The notes under the pieces: generated by a model | What the model was told of the DNA's origin: nothing | Databases searched by the model: none | What the model saw: only the letters and a program-made list of their open reading frames with translations | Program-made: the position numbers and the translations under genes | Shown: in pieces, positions 7,040-14,233 of the stretch | Layout: every line of letters starts with the position of its first letter | Numbering within the stretch: the first letter of the stretch is position 1 | NCBI GenBank assembly: GCA_964553035.1 | Contig: CAZKJH010000055.1 | Span: forward strand, 1-22,937 | DNA from: JBBQIY01 sp964553035 | Lineage (GTDB): Bacteria > Verrucomicrobiota > Kiritimatiellia > RFP12 > UBA3636 | DNA: 22,937 bases | Direction: 5' to 3'

Positions 7040-8857
7040 ATGTCTAATCAAACATCTGGATCTATACGATCAGTTTTTCAACCGGTCGACACACTGGCCA
7101 ATCTGCTATTGGCGGATCGATGCGTACGCAATGGGGAGCGGCTAACGCTAGATCGACCGCCGCTTTATCGTGAGTGTTGCCTACGGCTGACGCTACGGGG
7201 ACGCATAGAAGATCTGATGATCGATGGCGGCCAGACGCTGGCAGACGCAGTAGATGCCTCCGGCAACGGCTGGCGGCTGGGCTTGACACCCCACGGCTAT
7301 CTAATCTTCGAAATGCTGCATCCCGACCCTGCGGCGTGCAGCCAGGTTGAATCGTACGTGCCGGTGCATGTCGTGATGTCCGGCGAAGGCCCGTTCGATG
7401 TGGGGTTCTGCCTGTGTAACGAGGACTGGGAACCGGCAGCGTTAGGCAAACCGCCTCAGACAACCGGTGCAAGAGCGAGCGGAGAGGGTTCCTCTTACGT
7501 GCGCTTGTTTGCTGTTTCTGGTCCTCGGCAGCGTCTCAGTGAAATCGGTGGCGAAAATCAGATGGCTGGGCCGGCCCTAAACCCCACGCCCACCACGCTG
7601 ATCGTTGGCGGCGATGCCGCTGGGAAAACCAGTGCTGTGGCCGTAGAGCATGCTGTGGTATACAATACCAGCCGGCTGGAACTGATCGATGGCATGGAGC
7701 GACCCTCTGCGCGGGAGGCGATGCCCCACGTGCCTGGTGGAAGCGCCTTCGAGCCGCGGTGGATTGATACGGAAACGCTCGAAATTTTTACGCGTCCCGA
7801 TTTCATAGCTACGGAATCGTACTGGGTCTATCTCGGGCTTGCACATCTGCCGCCGACGTGTCGGCGGTTGCACCTCTGGACACGATGGAAAGGAGGAACA
7901 AACATGACGCCAACCTTCTTCTGGAGCCCCGACGGCATCGCTTGGACGCGCGTGACGCCTGCACGCGTTGCCATGCGTATGGGACACGGCTTCAATTTTC
8001 GGGTGACATTTGATGTGGACGGCCCGTTGCGACAAGGCGGATTTCTTGCCAGTTGCCCTCCGTTCACTGAGGCTGACCGCGAAACATTGCTAAACTGGGC
8101 AGGCGATCAGGCTGGCGTTGTGGTGACGACCATCGGGGCATCGGTAGAAGGAAGGCCGCTACACGCCATCCGCATCGGCGGCGGGGCAGACGGCCACGCG
8201 CAGCACGGCGTGGCGATTGTCTGCGGACAGCACTCACCGCTGGAAATCATGGGTGGCCGCGTACTCCGACCGCTGATTGAAGAGCTATTGGCGCGCCCAC
8301 AGTTGCTCGAAACGTGCGTCTTTCACTTCGTACCCACCGTGAATGTGGACATGCAACACCACGGCGGCAATGGTTTAAATATCAACAGTCAAAACCTCAA
8401 CCGCCGCTGGCTACAGGCTCTGGAACCTGAAACGCAAGCGTGTGTGTCTTACTTCGATGCCCTGCAGGCGCAAGGTCAGGTCTTTGATTTAGCGATTGAT
8501 ATTCACGCCGGCGGCACGTTTCGAAACCACTTGCTCTTCTCCATGGGATCCAGCCCGAGCGTACCTATCTCCCCGCAAGCAGAGGCGAAACAGTTGGGCT
8601 GGATCGATCGATTAGAGCGCGAGGTTGGCCTGCGTCGTTCTGAAGGCCGGGCAATGATCCAACAGTCGATACGAGCCACCGATTACTTCTTCCAGAAACA
8701 CGGTGCGACGGCCTTTTGCCTCGAGCTCAGCACGTGTAGTTATTTCGATCCTGCCTCTGTCCGCACGCGTCCGTTCGGAACGGAGGCTTTCAACACACTG
8801 GCTCAAGGATTAGCGCGCGCTTGCGCGGATGCATTCGGAACTACTAAAGGAATATGA
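7040..8857 (+). CDS. M14-like zinc carboxypeptidase-family protein
   Basis: A 605-residue protein. The C-terminal half (about 345-600) carries the M14 metallopeptidase signature in order: H398 and E402 in GQHSPLEIMG, substrate-binding NLNRRW (N454, R455), third zinc ligand H489 in DIHAGG and catalytic glutamate E562 in CLELS. The first ligand pair is spaced HxxxE instead of the usual HxxE. The N-terminal half looks beta-rich and is unassigned, perhaps a carbohydrate-binding or MPN-like prodomain. No signal peptide is visible from the start at 7040, so it is probably cytoplasmic. The next gene overlaps its stop, so the two are co-translated. Its sequence appears richer in GC than the downstream hydrolase gene. 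The substrate is unknown: a peptide, a murein peptide or an acylated sugar or amino acid are possible. Confidence 0.75.
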   Translation: MSNQTSGSIRSVFQPVDTLANLLLADRCVRNGERLTLDRPPLYRECCLRLTLRGRIEDLMIDGGQTLADAVDASGNGWRLGLTPHGYLIFEMLHPDPAACSQVESYVPVHVVMSGEGPFDVGFCLCNEDWEPAALGKPPQTTGARASGEGSSYVRLFAVSGPRQRLSEIGGENQMAGPALNPTPTTLIVGGDAAGKTSAVAVEHAVVYNTSRLELIDGMERPSAREAMPHVPGGSAFEPRWIDTETLEIFTRPDFIATESYWVYLGLAHLPPTCRRLHLWTRWKGGTNMTPTFFWSPDGIAWTRVTPARVAMRMGHGFNFRVTFDVDGPLRQGGFLASCPPFTEADRETLLNWAGDQAGVVVTTIGASVEGRPLHAIRIGGGADGHAQHGVAIVCGQHSPLEIMGGRVLRPLIEELLARPQLLETCVFHFVPTVNVDMQHHGGNGLNINSQNLNRRWLQALEPETQACVSYFDALQAQGQVFDLAIDIHAGGTFRNHLLFSMGSSPSVPISPQAEAKQLGWIDRLEREVGLRRSEGRAMIQQSIRATDYFFQKHGATAFCLELSTCSYFDPASVRTRPFGTEAFNTLAQGLARACADAFGTTKGI

Positions 8858-9729
8858 TGAACATAAATTGGAATAAAAAATGGTTGAAGGCTATCGGACA
8901 ACCCACAAATTATGCTTTTGAGCATACGCTAAAATTGCAAGAGAAATTTAGCACGGAGGATTTTGAAGGCGAAATTTATTCTCAAGCCAATGCTCCGGGG
9001 CGATCCCAGAGAATGCTTCTGATGCTACCGAAAGGCATCTCTTCTCCTTGTCCCAGTGTGGTCGTGCCCTTTTACTATCCAGACTATGAATGCGGCTACG
9101 ACTTGCAAAGCAAAGAGAAAATTGATCAGACGCATGCTCGGGCTCTGAAATTGGTGCGCAGGGGTTACATCGTGGCCTCAGCAGATGCCTATCATCTGAC
9201 GTATAGAGTTAGTGAGTTGTCACGAAAAGACTTCTCTCGCTGGTCACTAGCCGCAGAAGCACTGATGCAAGACCACCCACACTGGACTGGTATTGGAAAA
9301 CTCGTCGCGGATACGCAGTTGATGATTGATGTCCTTGAAGCCGATCCGCGCTGTAAGCCTAATAAAATAGGCATCTGCGGGCATTCACTTGGCGGAAAGA
9401 TGGCTTTTTACACGGGGTGTCTCGATACGCGTATTAAAGCCATTTTGGCCAGTGATTTTGGTATTGGCTGGGAACAAACGAATTGGCGCGATACATGGTA
9501 CTGGGGTACCAAAGTCGATGCGTTAATCGCCGCTGGCATGGATCACAGCCAGTTGCTGAATATCGGCGATAAGCCATTTATGCTCTTGGCTGGGCAGTTT
9601 GATAATGAAGATAGCCGGAAGTATTTGAACAGCAAATCAATCCTGTTCAATCACGCCAGCGGTCATCAACCCACACCTGAAGCAGTGGAGGCAGGCATGA
9701 GCTTCTTGGATCAACACTTAAAACGTTAA
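8854..9729 (+). CDS. Alpha/beta hydrolase (dienelactone hydrolase or acetyl-esterase type)
   Basis: A 291-residue serine hydrolase. The nucleophile is S178 in GHSLGG, with D250 (AGQFDNED) and H271 (ASGHQP) completing a plausible triad in the correct order and spacing. GKMAFYTGCLDTRIKAILASDFG after the nucleophile is typical of the dienelactone hydrolase and acetylxylan esterase groups. No signal peptide is seen, so it should act in the cytoplasm. AAAGGA lies just upstream; translation may begin at 8854 or, with better spacing, at the adjacent ATG at 8857. It overlaps the M14-like gene, which suggests that both enzymes process one substrate, for example de-esterification plus amide hydrolysis of an imported compound. 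The substrate is not determinable here. Confidence 0.8.
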   Translation: MMNINWNKKWLKAIGQPTNYAFEHTLKLQEKFSTEDFEGEIYSQANAPGRSQRMLLMLPKGISSPCPSVVVPFYYPDYECGYDLQSKEKIDQTHARALKLVRRGYIVASADAYHLTYRVSELSRKDFSRWSLAAEALMQDHPHWTGIGKLVADTQLMIDVLEADPRCKPNKIGICGHSLGGKMAFYTGCLDTRIKAILASDFGIGWEQTNWRDTWYWGTKVDALIAAGMDHSQLLNIGDKPFMLLAGQFDNEDSRKYLNSKSILFNHASGHQPTPEAVEAGMSFLDQHLKR

Positions 9730-9739
9730 AGCGAGTCGA

Positions 9740-9767
9740 GTAGACGCGGCGTGCTCGCCGCGTCTAC
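9740..9767. terminator. GC-rich 12-bp palindrome between convergent genes
   Basis: GTAGACGCGGCG (9740-9751) and CGCCGCGTCTAC (9756-9767) pair perfectly around a TGCT loop. It lies 11 bases after the hydrolase stop, between convergent genes, where a bidirectional terminator is expected. There is no T-tract, and the form also fits a REP-like palindromic repeat. Confidence 0.55.
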
Positions 9768-9828
9768 AACAGTGCCATTCCGTTTTCCGGCGAGTTCAGA
9801 AAGTCAGAGTTTGTCCTGAAGTTTGACT

Positions 9829-10488
9829 TCACTCGAAGCTCAACTTACCAAAGAATTGGGGACGATGAAAATCTGGCTTTGGCCCTTCAACGGGTGCCCA
9901 TGTCAACCAATGCGGATGGGAGGTATTGTCTGCACACTTGTAGAAATTCGCGAGCCATTCTGCGTTTGGCTTCGGTTCAACGACTTCACAGTAGTTTTTC
10001 AACAAGGCGATGGGGATGGCGTATGCAACCGTCCAGGTGACAGGATCCACTATTTCAGGATCAACAATGCGTGGCATCGAATGCGAGCAATAAATCCGCT
10101 TGCACTCATCCTGAGAAATTAAAACCCTGTCTTTTCGTGGCACCTTCTGAAAATGAAAAAGGAGGGTTCCCCCGCAATTGATCTCGAGATTGAAGTAGCC
10201 TTTCGAAATGTCAGTCCCAGGCGAGAAAAAGAATTCAACACAACTGTCTGTGCAAACATTCCCTTGATGCTCAGGGGTGACTGCACGAACGTACCGATCC
10301 TCGACGCGAAACATCACGTACACGGCCGTGGCATCATAGCCTATCTTGACCTCTGTCTTTGGAAAATGGTCTGGTTTCGTTCCCATGTGGTTTTGGAGAA
10401 GCTTAACTGGAATACCTTGCCATGGGCTAGCATTCCAATCGGCTTCACCCTTCGGCGGAGTGTCTAGTTTTGTTACTTTACAGAACAT
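9829..10488 (-). CDS. CBM9-like carbohydrate-binding (DOMON-fold) protein
   Basis: A 219-residue protein consisting of one family-9-type carbohydrate-binding domain. Supporting marks are the opening strand region with DWNASPWQGIP, a central VCTDSCVEFFFSPG with the family's acidic and aromatic pattern, and the C-terminal FYKCADNTSHPHWLTWAPV followed by DFHRPQFFG, which I recognise as characteristic of CBM9-like proteins in Lentisphaera- and Bacteroidetes-type genomes. It has no signal peptide and no catalytic module, so it may act in the cytoplasm or as a partner of neighbouring enzymes. AAGGAT lies six bases before the ATG at 10488, and a consensus-like promoter is found upstream. Confidence 0.85.
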   Translation of the reverse strand: MFCKVTKLDTPPKGEADWNASPWQGIPVKLLQNHMGTKPDHFPKTEVKIGYDATAVYVMFRVEDRYVRAVTPEHQGNVCTDSCVEFFFSPGTDISKGYFNLEINCGGTLLFHFQKVPRKDRVLISQDECKRIYCSHSMPRIVDPEIVDPVTWTVAYAIPIALLKNYCEVVEPKPNAEWLANFYKCADNTSHPHWLTWAPVEGPKPDFHRPQFFGKLSFE

Positions 10489-10561
10489 GTTTTATCCTTT
10501 TCTTGTCGAACCGTGTTATTTTATTGACTTCGCGTAAACACAACCTAACGTGGAACGGCGA

Positions 10562-10590
10562 AATATATTGTTTCTGGTGATACCTGTCAA
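10562..10590 (-). promoter_or_regulatory. Strong sigma70-type promoter of the CBM9-like gene
   Basis: Minus-strand TTGACA (plus-strand 10585-10590), a 17-nt spacer and TATATT (10562-10567) form the best promoter match in the window. The start near 10555 gives a leader of about 66 nt. The promoter sits just after the upstream PHP gene's stop, so the CBM9-like gene can be expressed independently. Confidence 0.65.
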
Positions 10591-10603
10591 GAGACTAAAA
10601 AAT

Positions 10604-11896
10604 CTAATTTTCTTCGGCTGCATAAGGCTGTGTCCATGCCAGTTTCACCTTAGGATGGAAATGACACGCAACCATGCTAGGACTGTCCGATTCTACGCAG
10701 GCGCGGACATACAGATCGTCCCCCTCCAGTTGATACGTGGCCTCGGTTCCCGCCACTGTCTTGACCGTCCGACCAATGTCATCCGAATAGAGCGGAACCG
10801 TGCGAGCCGGACTGCTTTTCCCGGCAGGGATTTCAACCCAGTTTACGCTCTGGTCAAACCCACGCTTTGTGGTGATGAAGCGTATGCGGTAATTGACCCC
10901 ATGTTCAGCCTTAACCGCCAAGCGCAAGGTTTTATCCACTCGCGTGAACTCGACCTTCTCCAGCAGCACTCCGTTTGATGCATAAAAATCTCCACGATAC
11001 ATCGCTTCAGTTAAATGCTCCGGCGTCAAGGACGCTGCGTGTACCATAATCCATGCTTCGCCCACGCCACCGATGCCATTGATCCGCTCTGCGTCATAAA
11101 AATGCGCGTCATCTGAACCTGTTCCATAAAGAATCGGATGTCCTTGGGCAAGACGGAAGGCGTTGACAACATCCCAGAACTTCTCGACCGTATAGGTGGA
11201 CGCCTGCGGGTAAGGTGCATGGTCGGAACCACCGCTACAGATCTCGAGAAAGCGGATTTCAGAGCAGTCAATTAGGTTCTGCGGTACCACGTCATAATAA
11301 ACCCAGAATGGATGGTTAAGCGTGAGAATGTACGGCTTGTGCAGTTCATTTGCGGCCTGATCTGCCTCTTGTGCATTCAACGCGATTAACTCGCTTATTG
11401 TCTTTGGCCCCTGGACTGTTTTAATCAAACCAGCATCCTTGATACAAGGTAGTATCAAGGGGAGGTTGATGTAATTCAGGTGAGCATGCAGTCCATTAAG
11501 CGTTTGAGTCACCTCGACTCCCGCTAGCAGGATGAACTTTCCGGACTCTTCGAACTTAGGCTTAACCTCCCAATATGTTTTCAGCCGAACCGATAGGTTC
11601 GCTCCACTGGTTTTACTCTCCACCCACTCGTCACCAAAAGTCTGAAGATACGTGTCAAAAATGGCTTGCGATATTTTTGGAGGCCATCCTCCTTCATTTT
11701 CTACCACCTCGCGCCAGGCATTCATATCTTCCCCAAACCGATTATGGTCGCTGATACTCATGAAGTCATAGCCTCGCTGCTTATAGGCGTCAATCGCCTG
11801 CTCAGAAAAGCCTCGACCATCCGACCAATAGCTATGAACATGCAACTGTCCCCGGAACCAATTCTGGGCACGGGCAGGGAACTCTGTTTTATTCAT
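10604..11896 (-). CDS. PHP-domain metal-dependent phosphoesterase-like protein
   Basis: A 430-residue protein (from the start at 11896) with the PHP metal-binding pattern complete: H19 and H21 in QLHVHS, D50/H51 in ISDHN, E128 in AGVEVT, H195 in TLNHPF and D262..H265 in GSDDAH. PHP proteins hydrolyse phosphate esters with a two- or three-metal centre, and similar proteins occur in saccharide-catabolic clusters. The last 120 residues look beta-rich and are probably an accessory domain. The frame stays open to a TTG at 12016, and an in-frame ATG at 11926 is an alternative start. I chose 11896 because AGAAG precedes it and because the predicted promoter (11961-11988) excludes the farther start. 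No signal peptide is seen from 11896. Confidence 0.82.
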   Translation of the reverse strand: MNKTEFPARAQNWFRGQLHVHSYWSDGRGFSEQAIDAYKQRGYDFMSISDHNRFGEDMNAWREVVENEGGWPPKISQAIFDTYLQTFGDEWVESKTSGANLSVRLKTYWEVKPKFEESGKFILLAGVEVTQTLNGLHAHLNYINLPLILPCIKDAGLIKTVQGPKTISELIALNAQEADQAANELHKPYILTLNHPFWVYYDVVPQNLIDCSEIRFLEICSGGSDHAPYPQASTYTVEKFWDVVNAFRLAQGHPILYGTGSDDAHFYDAERINGIGGVGEAWIMVHAASLTPEHLTEAMYRGDFYASNGVLLEKVEFTRVDKTLRLAVKAEHGVNYRIRFITTKRGFDQSVNWVEIPAGKSSPARTVPLYSDDIGRTVKTVAGTEATYQLEGDDLYVRACVESDSPSMVACHFHPKVKLAWTQPYAAEEN

Positions 11897-11960
11897 TATC
11901 GCTTCTGTATTTTTTTTTGCTTTCATCGAACCATTATTGTCAATACAGGCTCCTCTGTCA

Positions 11961-11988
11961 ATAGTATCGCCGTTGTCACCCATGTCAA
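11961..11988 (-). promoter_or_regulatory. Probable sigma70-type promoter of the PHP-domain gene
   Basis: Minus-strand TTGACA (plus-strand 11983-11988) and TACTAT (11961-11966) are separated by 16 nt. Transcription would begin near 11954, upstream of both candidate ATGs (11926 and 11896) but downstream of the far TTG start. The same TACTAT -10 occurs before the TPP riboswitch. Confidence 0.5.
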
Positions 11989-12119
11989 AGAGTTCAGTTC
12001 CCTCAAAACTTACCAAATTTTTCTGTCACTCATTGATCCAAAGCAACCCATTCCTTAATTTCATGGAAAAATTATCGCACCCTATTGACACGGAATGCCA
12101 TTTCAGTCATGCTATTCAC

Positions 12120-12518
12120 ATGAGAAAAAATTTCATCCTTTCTTGTGCAATAGCCGTTTGTTCGTTCGTGATGGTCGGATGTACAACGAACACGACAAGA
12201 ACACGTATCGACAACACAAAAGCGAACCGGTCGGGCGTTGAAGTGGAAGTCCATGAAGATGGAATTCTAAAACTTTACGGCAATCCCATCAACCGCAAAT
12301 CGCTCGTAAAACGTCTCATCAAAGAAGAATCTGCCGACAAGGGCCGAGCTGTCGTGCTCCAAGCGAAAGGCGATGTTCGCCGAGCACAACTCGAGGAACT
12401 TCGTGACTTCTTGGTGGTGAATCGAATTCCAAACGTTGTCATCGTCACCCAGCTCAACGCCTTCTCCTACGAGGAAAAGAATCCTTACTGGAAAGATGCG
12501 GGTGCTCAAGAGAAATAA
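12120..12518 (+). CDS. Small lipoprotein resembling the ExbD/TolR periplasmic domain
   Basis: A 132-residue predicted lipoprotein. The signal peptide (about 1-20) is followed by a lipobox-like VMVGC with C21 as the lipidation site. Residues about 48-112 line up by eye with the periplasmic half of the ExbD encoded at 18401-18865: both run from a G-[IV]-[LI] strand through two short helices with paired leucines to a VV[LI] strand, a long helix and a final strand ending in VT or AT. It lacks the ExbD transmembrane helix and its key aspartate, so it cannot be a working stator subunit alone. The start at 12120 gives a clean signal peptide; the frame is open further upstream. TTGACA at 12085-12090 may belong to its promoter, but the -10 is unclear. 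Confidence 0.7.
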   Translation: MRKNFILSCAIAVCSFVMVGCTTNTTRTRIDNTKANRSGVEVEVHEDGILKLYGNPINRKSLVKRLIKEESADKGRAVVLQAKGDVRRAQLEELRDFLVVNRIPNVVIVTQLNAFSYEEKNPYWKDAGAQEK

Positions 12519-12554
12519 GCACCGCCGATGTCGTTCGTTCATAAACGCAATCTC

Positions 12555-13286
12555 TCAGTCGTTTAAATTATTCTTAATATAACCGGGCCTATTTGAGGTA
12601 ATAGAATCAGCACCCAATGTTTGGATGCGCTTAGCAACCTCCAAGTCGTCGACCGTCCAAACATGCCATTCATAGCCATTCGTTTTGATGGCTTCGATAA
12701 ACGAGTCGGGGATGCTCGCGTTTGAATCAATCCCGTCGGCTTTAATGAATGCCAACGTTTCCAATACCGATTCGAGCGGAGGCGTTATTGCTCCTTCTTC
12801 GGTCTTCTGGAAGCTACAGAGCCAATAGATTTTGTACTGCGGGGCTTGAACTTTCACTTCATGAAGCACGTGAGCATTGAAGCAAATGAAAATAACTTGC
12901 TCGTTTTTGAGGCTCGAGTCCTTGAGCGCTTCAAGCAAAGGAGGAATGATCTCGGCACCACATTTAATCTCGATATAGATGATCTTTTCAGCGGGAATAG
13001 TCGAGAAAACTTCTGCGATGGTTGGGATCCCAACATCTTTAAATGTTTCCCCGTGGAGCAGGCCGACATCCACCGTGCGCAATTCGGCTAAAGTTGATGC
13101 ATTGACAACAACATCCATGTTGGCAACACGCTTTGTATTCCCGTCATGAATGCAGACGATATGACCGTCTTTCGTCAAACGAAAATCGCCTTCGATTGCA
13201 TCAGCGTTTTGTTCCCATGCCAGTTTAAAGGCTGGCATCGTGTTCTCAGGTGCTTCGTGCGAGGCACCTCTGTGGGCTACGATCAT
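12555..13286 (-). CDS. ugpQ: Glycerophosphodiester phosphodiesterase
   Basis: A 243-residue cytoplasmic enzyme that cleaves glycerophosphodiesters to glycerol 3-phosphate and an alcohol. The N-terminus has the family signature: H5-R6-G in AHRGAS, E14 in PENT, E32 and D34 in IEGDFRLTKDG, and the second catalytic histidine H47 in HDG. The C-terminus has the matching HVWTVDD and SITSNRPG motifs. Length is that of UgpQ-like single-domain enzymes; no signal peptide is present. GGAGTG lies six bases upstream of the ATG at 13286. It follows rsmI by 64 bases on the same strand and is probably cotranscribed with it. It converges on the lipoprotein gene with a gap of 36 bases. Confidence 0.93.
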   Translation of the reverse strand: MIVAHRGASHEAPENTMPAFKLAWEQNADAIEGDFRLTKDGHIVCIHDGNTKRVANMDVVVNASTLAELRTVDVGLLHGETFKDVGIPTIAEVFSTIPAEKIIYIEIKCGAEIIPPLLEALKDSSLKNEQVIFICFNAHVLHEVKVQAPQYKIYWLCSFQKTEEGAITPPLESVLETLAFIKADGIDSNASIPDSFIEAIKTNGYEWHVWTVDDLEVAKRIQTLGADSITSNRPGYIKNNLND

Positions 13287-13350
13287 GAGTCACTCCGTTC
13301 GTTTAGGTGGGGCAAGAAGATAACAAGACACAGCCACCTCTCACAACTCG

Positions 13351-14055
13351 CTACTCCTCATCAGCCTCTGTGGTTTGTTTCTTGCGGGATTTTCCGGCAA
13401 TGACAATCGAGATTTCGCCCTTAACCTTTTCTTGAGAATACCGAGCTACAAGTTCAAGCAACGTCCCGCGCACAACTTTTTCGTGCAGTTTCGTTAGCTC
13501 TAAACAGACTGCCGCCTGACGTTCACCTAGCACTTCGGCTGCGGCGGTGAGTGTTTGCCAGACCCGGAAGGGCGATTCGAAAAGAATAAGTGTATGCGGC
13601 ATTTCTGACTCTTCTTCAAAAAACCGTCTGAGGGCACCCGGCTTTCGAGGAGGGAATCCCTTGAACGTCCAGCTTGAGGTGGGTAGTCCAGAAAGCAGCA
13701 ATGCAATGTTCACAGCACTGGCTCCGGGTATCACGGTCATCTCAAGCCCCGCTGCAACGACATCGCGCACTAATCGGAACCCTGGGTCGCTAATGCCGGG
13801 GTATCCGCCGTCCGTACACAGTGCCACGTCCGTCCCGTCAGCAAGCAACTCCAGAATGCGCGCACCAGCTCTATCCTCATTCCCCTCTCGATAGGAAATC
13901 ATTTCGGGGGGTCTTGGGATGGCAAAGTTCGTTAACAACGCCCATGTACGGCGCGTGTCTTCGCAGGCGATCACGCGAGCGGTTTTCAAAACCTCGAGTC
14001 CTCGTGGCGTCATATCGCCTAAGTTTCCGATGGGTGTTGCAACGAGGTAGAGCAT
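13351..14055 (-). CDS. rsmI: 16S rRNA (cytidine1402-2'-O)-methyltransferase
   Basis: A 234-residue tetrapyrrole-methylase-fold enzyme that methylates the 2'-OH of C1402 in 16S rRNA. It opens with LYLVATPIGNLGDMTPRG and continues with CEDTRRT, GGYPGISDPG, VIPGASAVNIALLLSGLP, FKGFPPRK and FESPFR, all in the RsmI order. It is some 50 residues shorter than E. coli RsmI and lacks the small C-terminal domain, ending in a charged tail. The SAM-pocket loop reads TDGGYPG where SDAGTPG is usual. There is no Shine-Dalgarno sequence; the ATG at 14055 is preceded by T-rich DNA and a heptanucleotide tandem array that begins 7 bases upstream. Confidence 0.93.
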   Translation of the reverse strand: MLYLVATPIGNLGDMTPRGLEVLKTARVIACEDTRRTWALLTNFAIPRPPEMISYREGNEDRAGARILELLADGTDVALCTDGGYPGISDPGFRLVRDVVAAGLEMTVIPGASAVNIALLLSGLPTSSWTFKGFPPRKPGALRRFFEEESEMPHTLILFESPFRVWQTLTAAAEVLGERQAAVCLELTKLHEKVVRGTLLELVARYSQEKVKGEISIVIAGKSRKKQTTEADEE

Positions 14056-14061
14056 AAGAAA

Positions 14062-14089
14062 AATTATGAATTATGAATTATGAATTATG
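14062..14089. repeat. Heptanucleotide tandem array, AATTATG x4
   Basis: Four perfect head-to-tail copies of AATTATG occupy 14062-14089, starting 7 bases before the rsmI start codon (minus-strand gene). Read on the rsmI strand the unit is CATAATT, which contains CATAAT, five of six bases of a -10 box, so the array could supply several overlapping -10 elements. Confidence 0.9.
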
Positions 14090-14102
14090 AAAAGAGAAGG
14101 TG

Positions 14103-14123
14103 CTAGGTTTTAGGGGTTAGGGG
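14103..14123. repeat. Heptanucleotide repeat, TTAGGGG x2 plus one degenerate copy
   Basis: CTAGGTT, TTAGGGG and TTAGGGG follow one another at 14103-14123. The two perfect copies are 14110-14123. The period (7) matches the two flanking arrays, though the sequence differs. Confidence 0.65.
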
Positions 14124-14198
14124 CTTGCAAATTCAAGTGCAGAACAAACGTGCTGCTACTCTAAAAATCCATTAACGACATCGGCTTAGAACAAAATA

Positions 14199-14233
14199 AA
14201 TTCGTAATTTGTAATTCGTAATTCGTAATTATT
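14199..14233. repeat. Heptanucleotide tandem array, AATTCGT x4 with variants
   Basis: The units read AATTCGT, AATTTGT, AATTCGT, AATTCGT and AATTATT from 14199 to 14233. The last unit includes two bases of the stop codon of the VWA gene (minus strand, ending at 14232). Between this and the AATTATG array lie about 110 bases with no gene. Confidence 0.85.

Noticed and set aside
12541..12565. TAAACG...CGTTTA inverted repeat as terminator of the lipoprotein gene
   Set aside because: Only 6 bp of AT-rich stem with a 12-nt loop, overlapping the end of ugpQ; too weak to support.
14062..14233. CRISPR array
   Set aside because: The repeats are only 7 nt, directly adjacent and without spacers; no cas gene is nearby.
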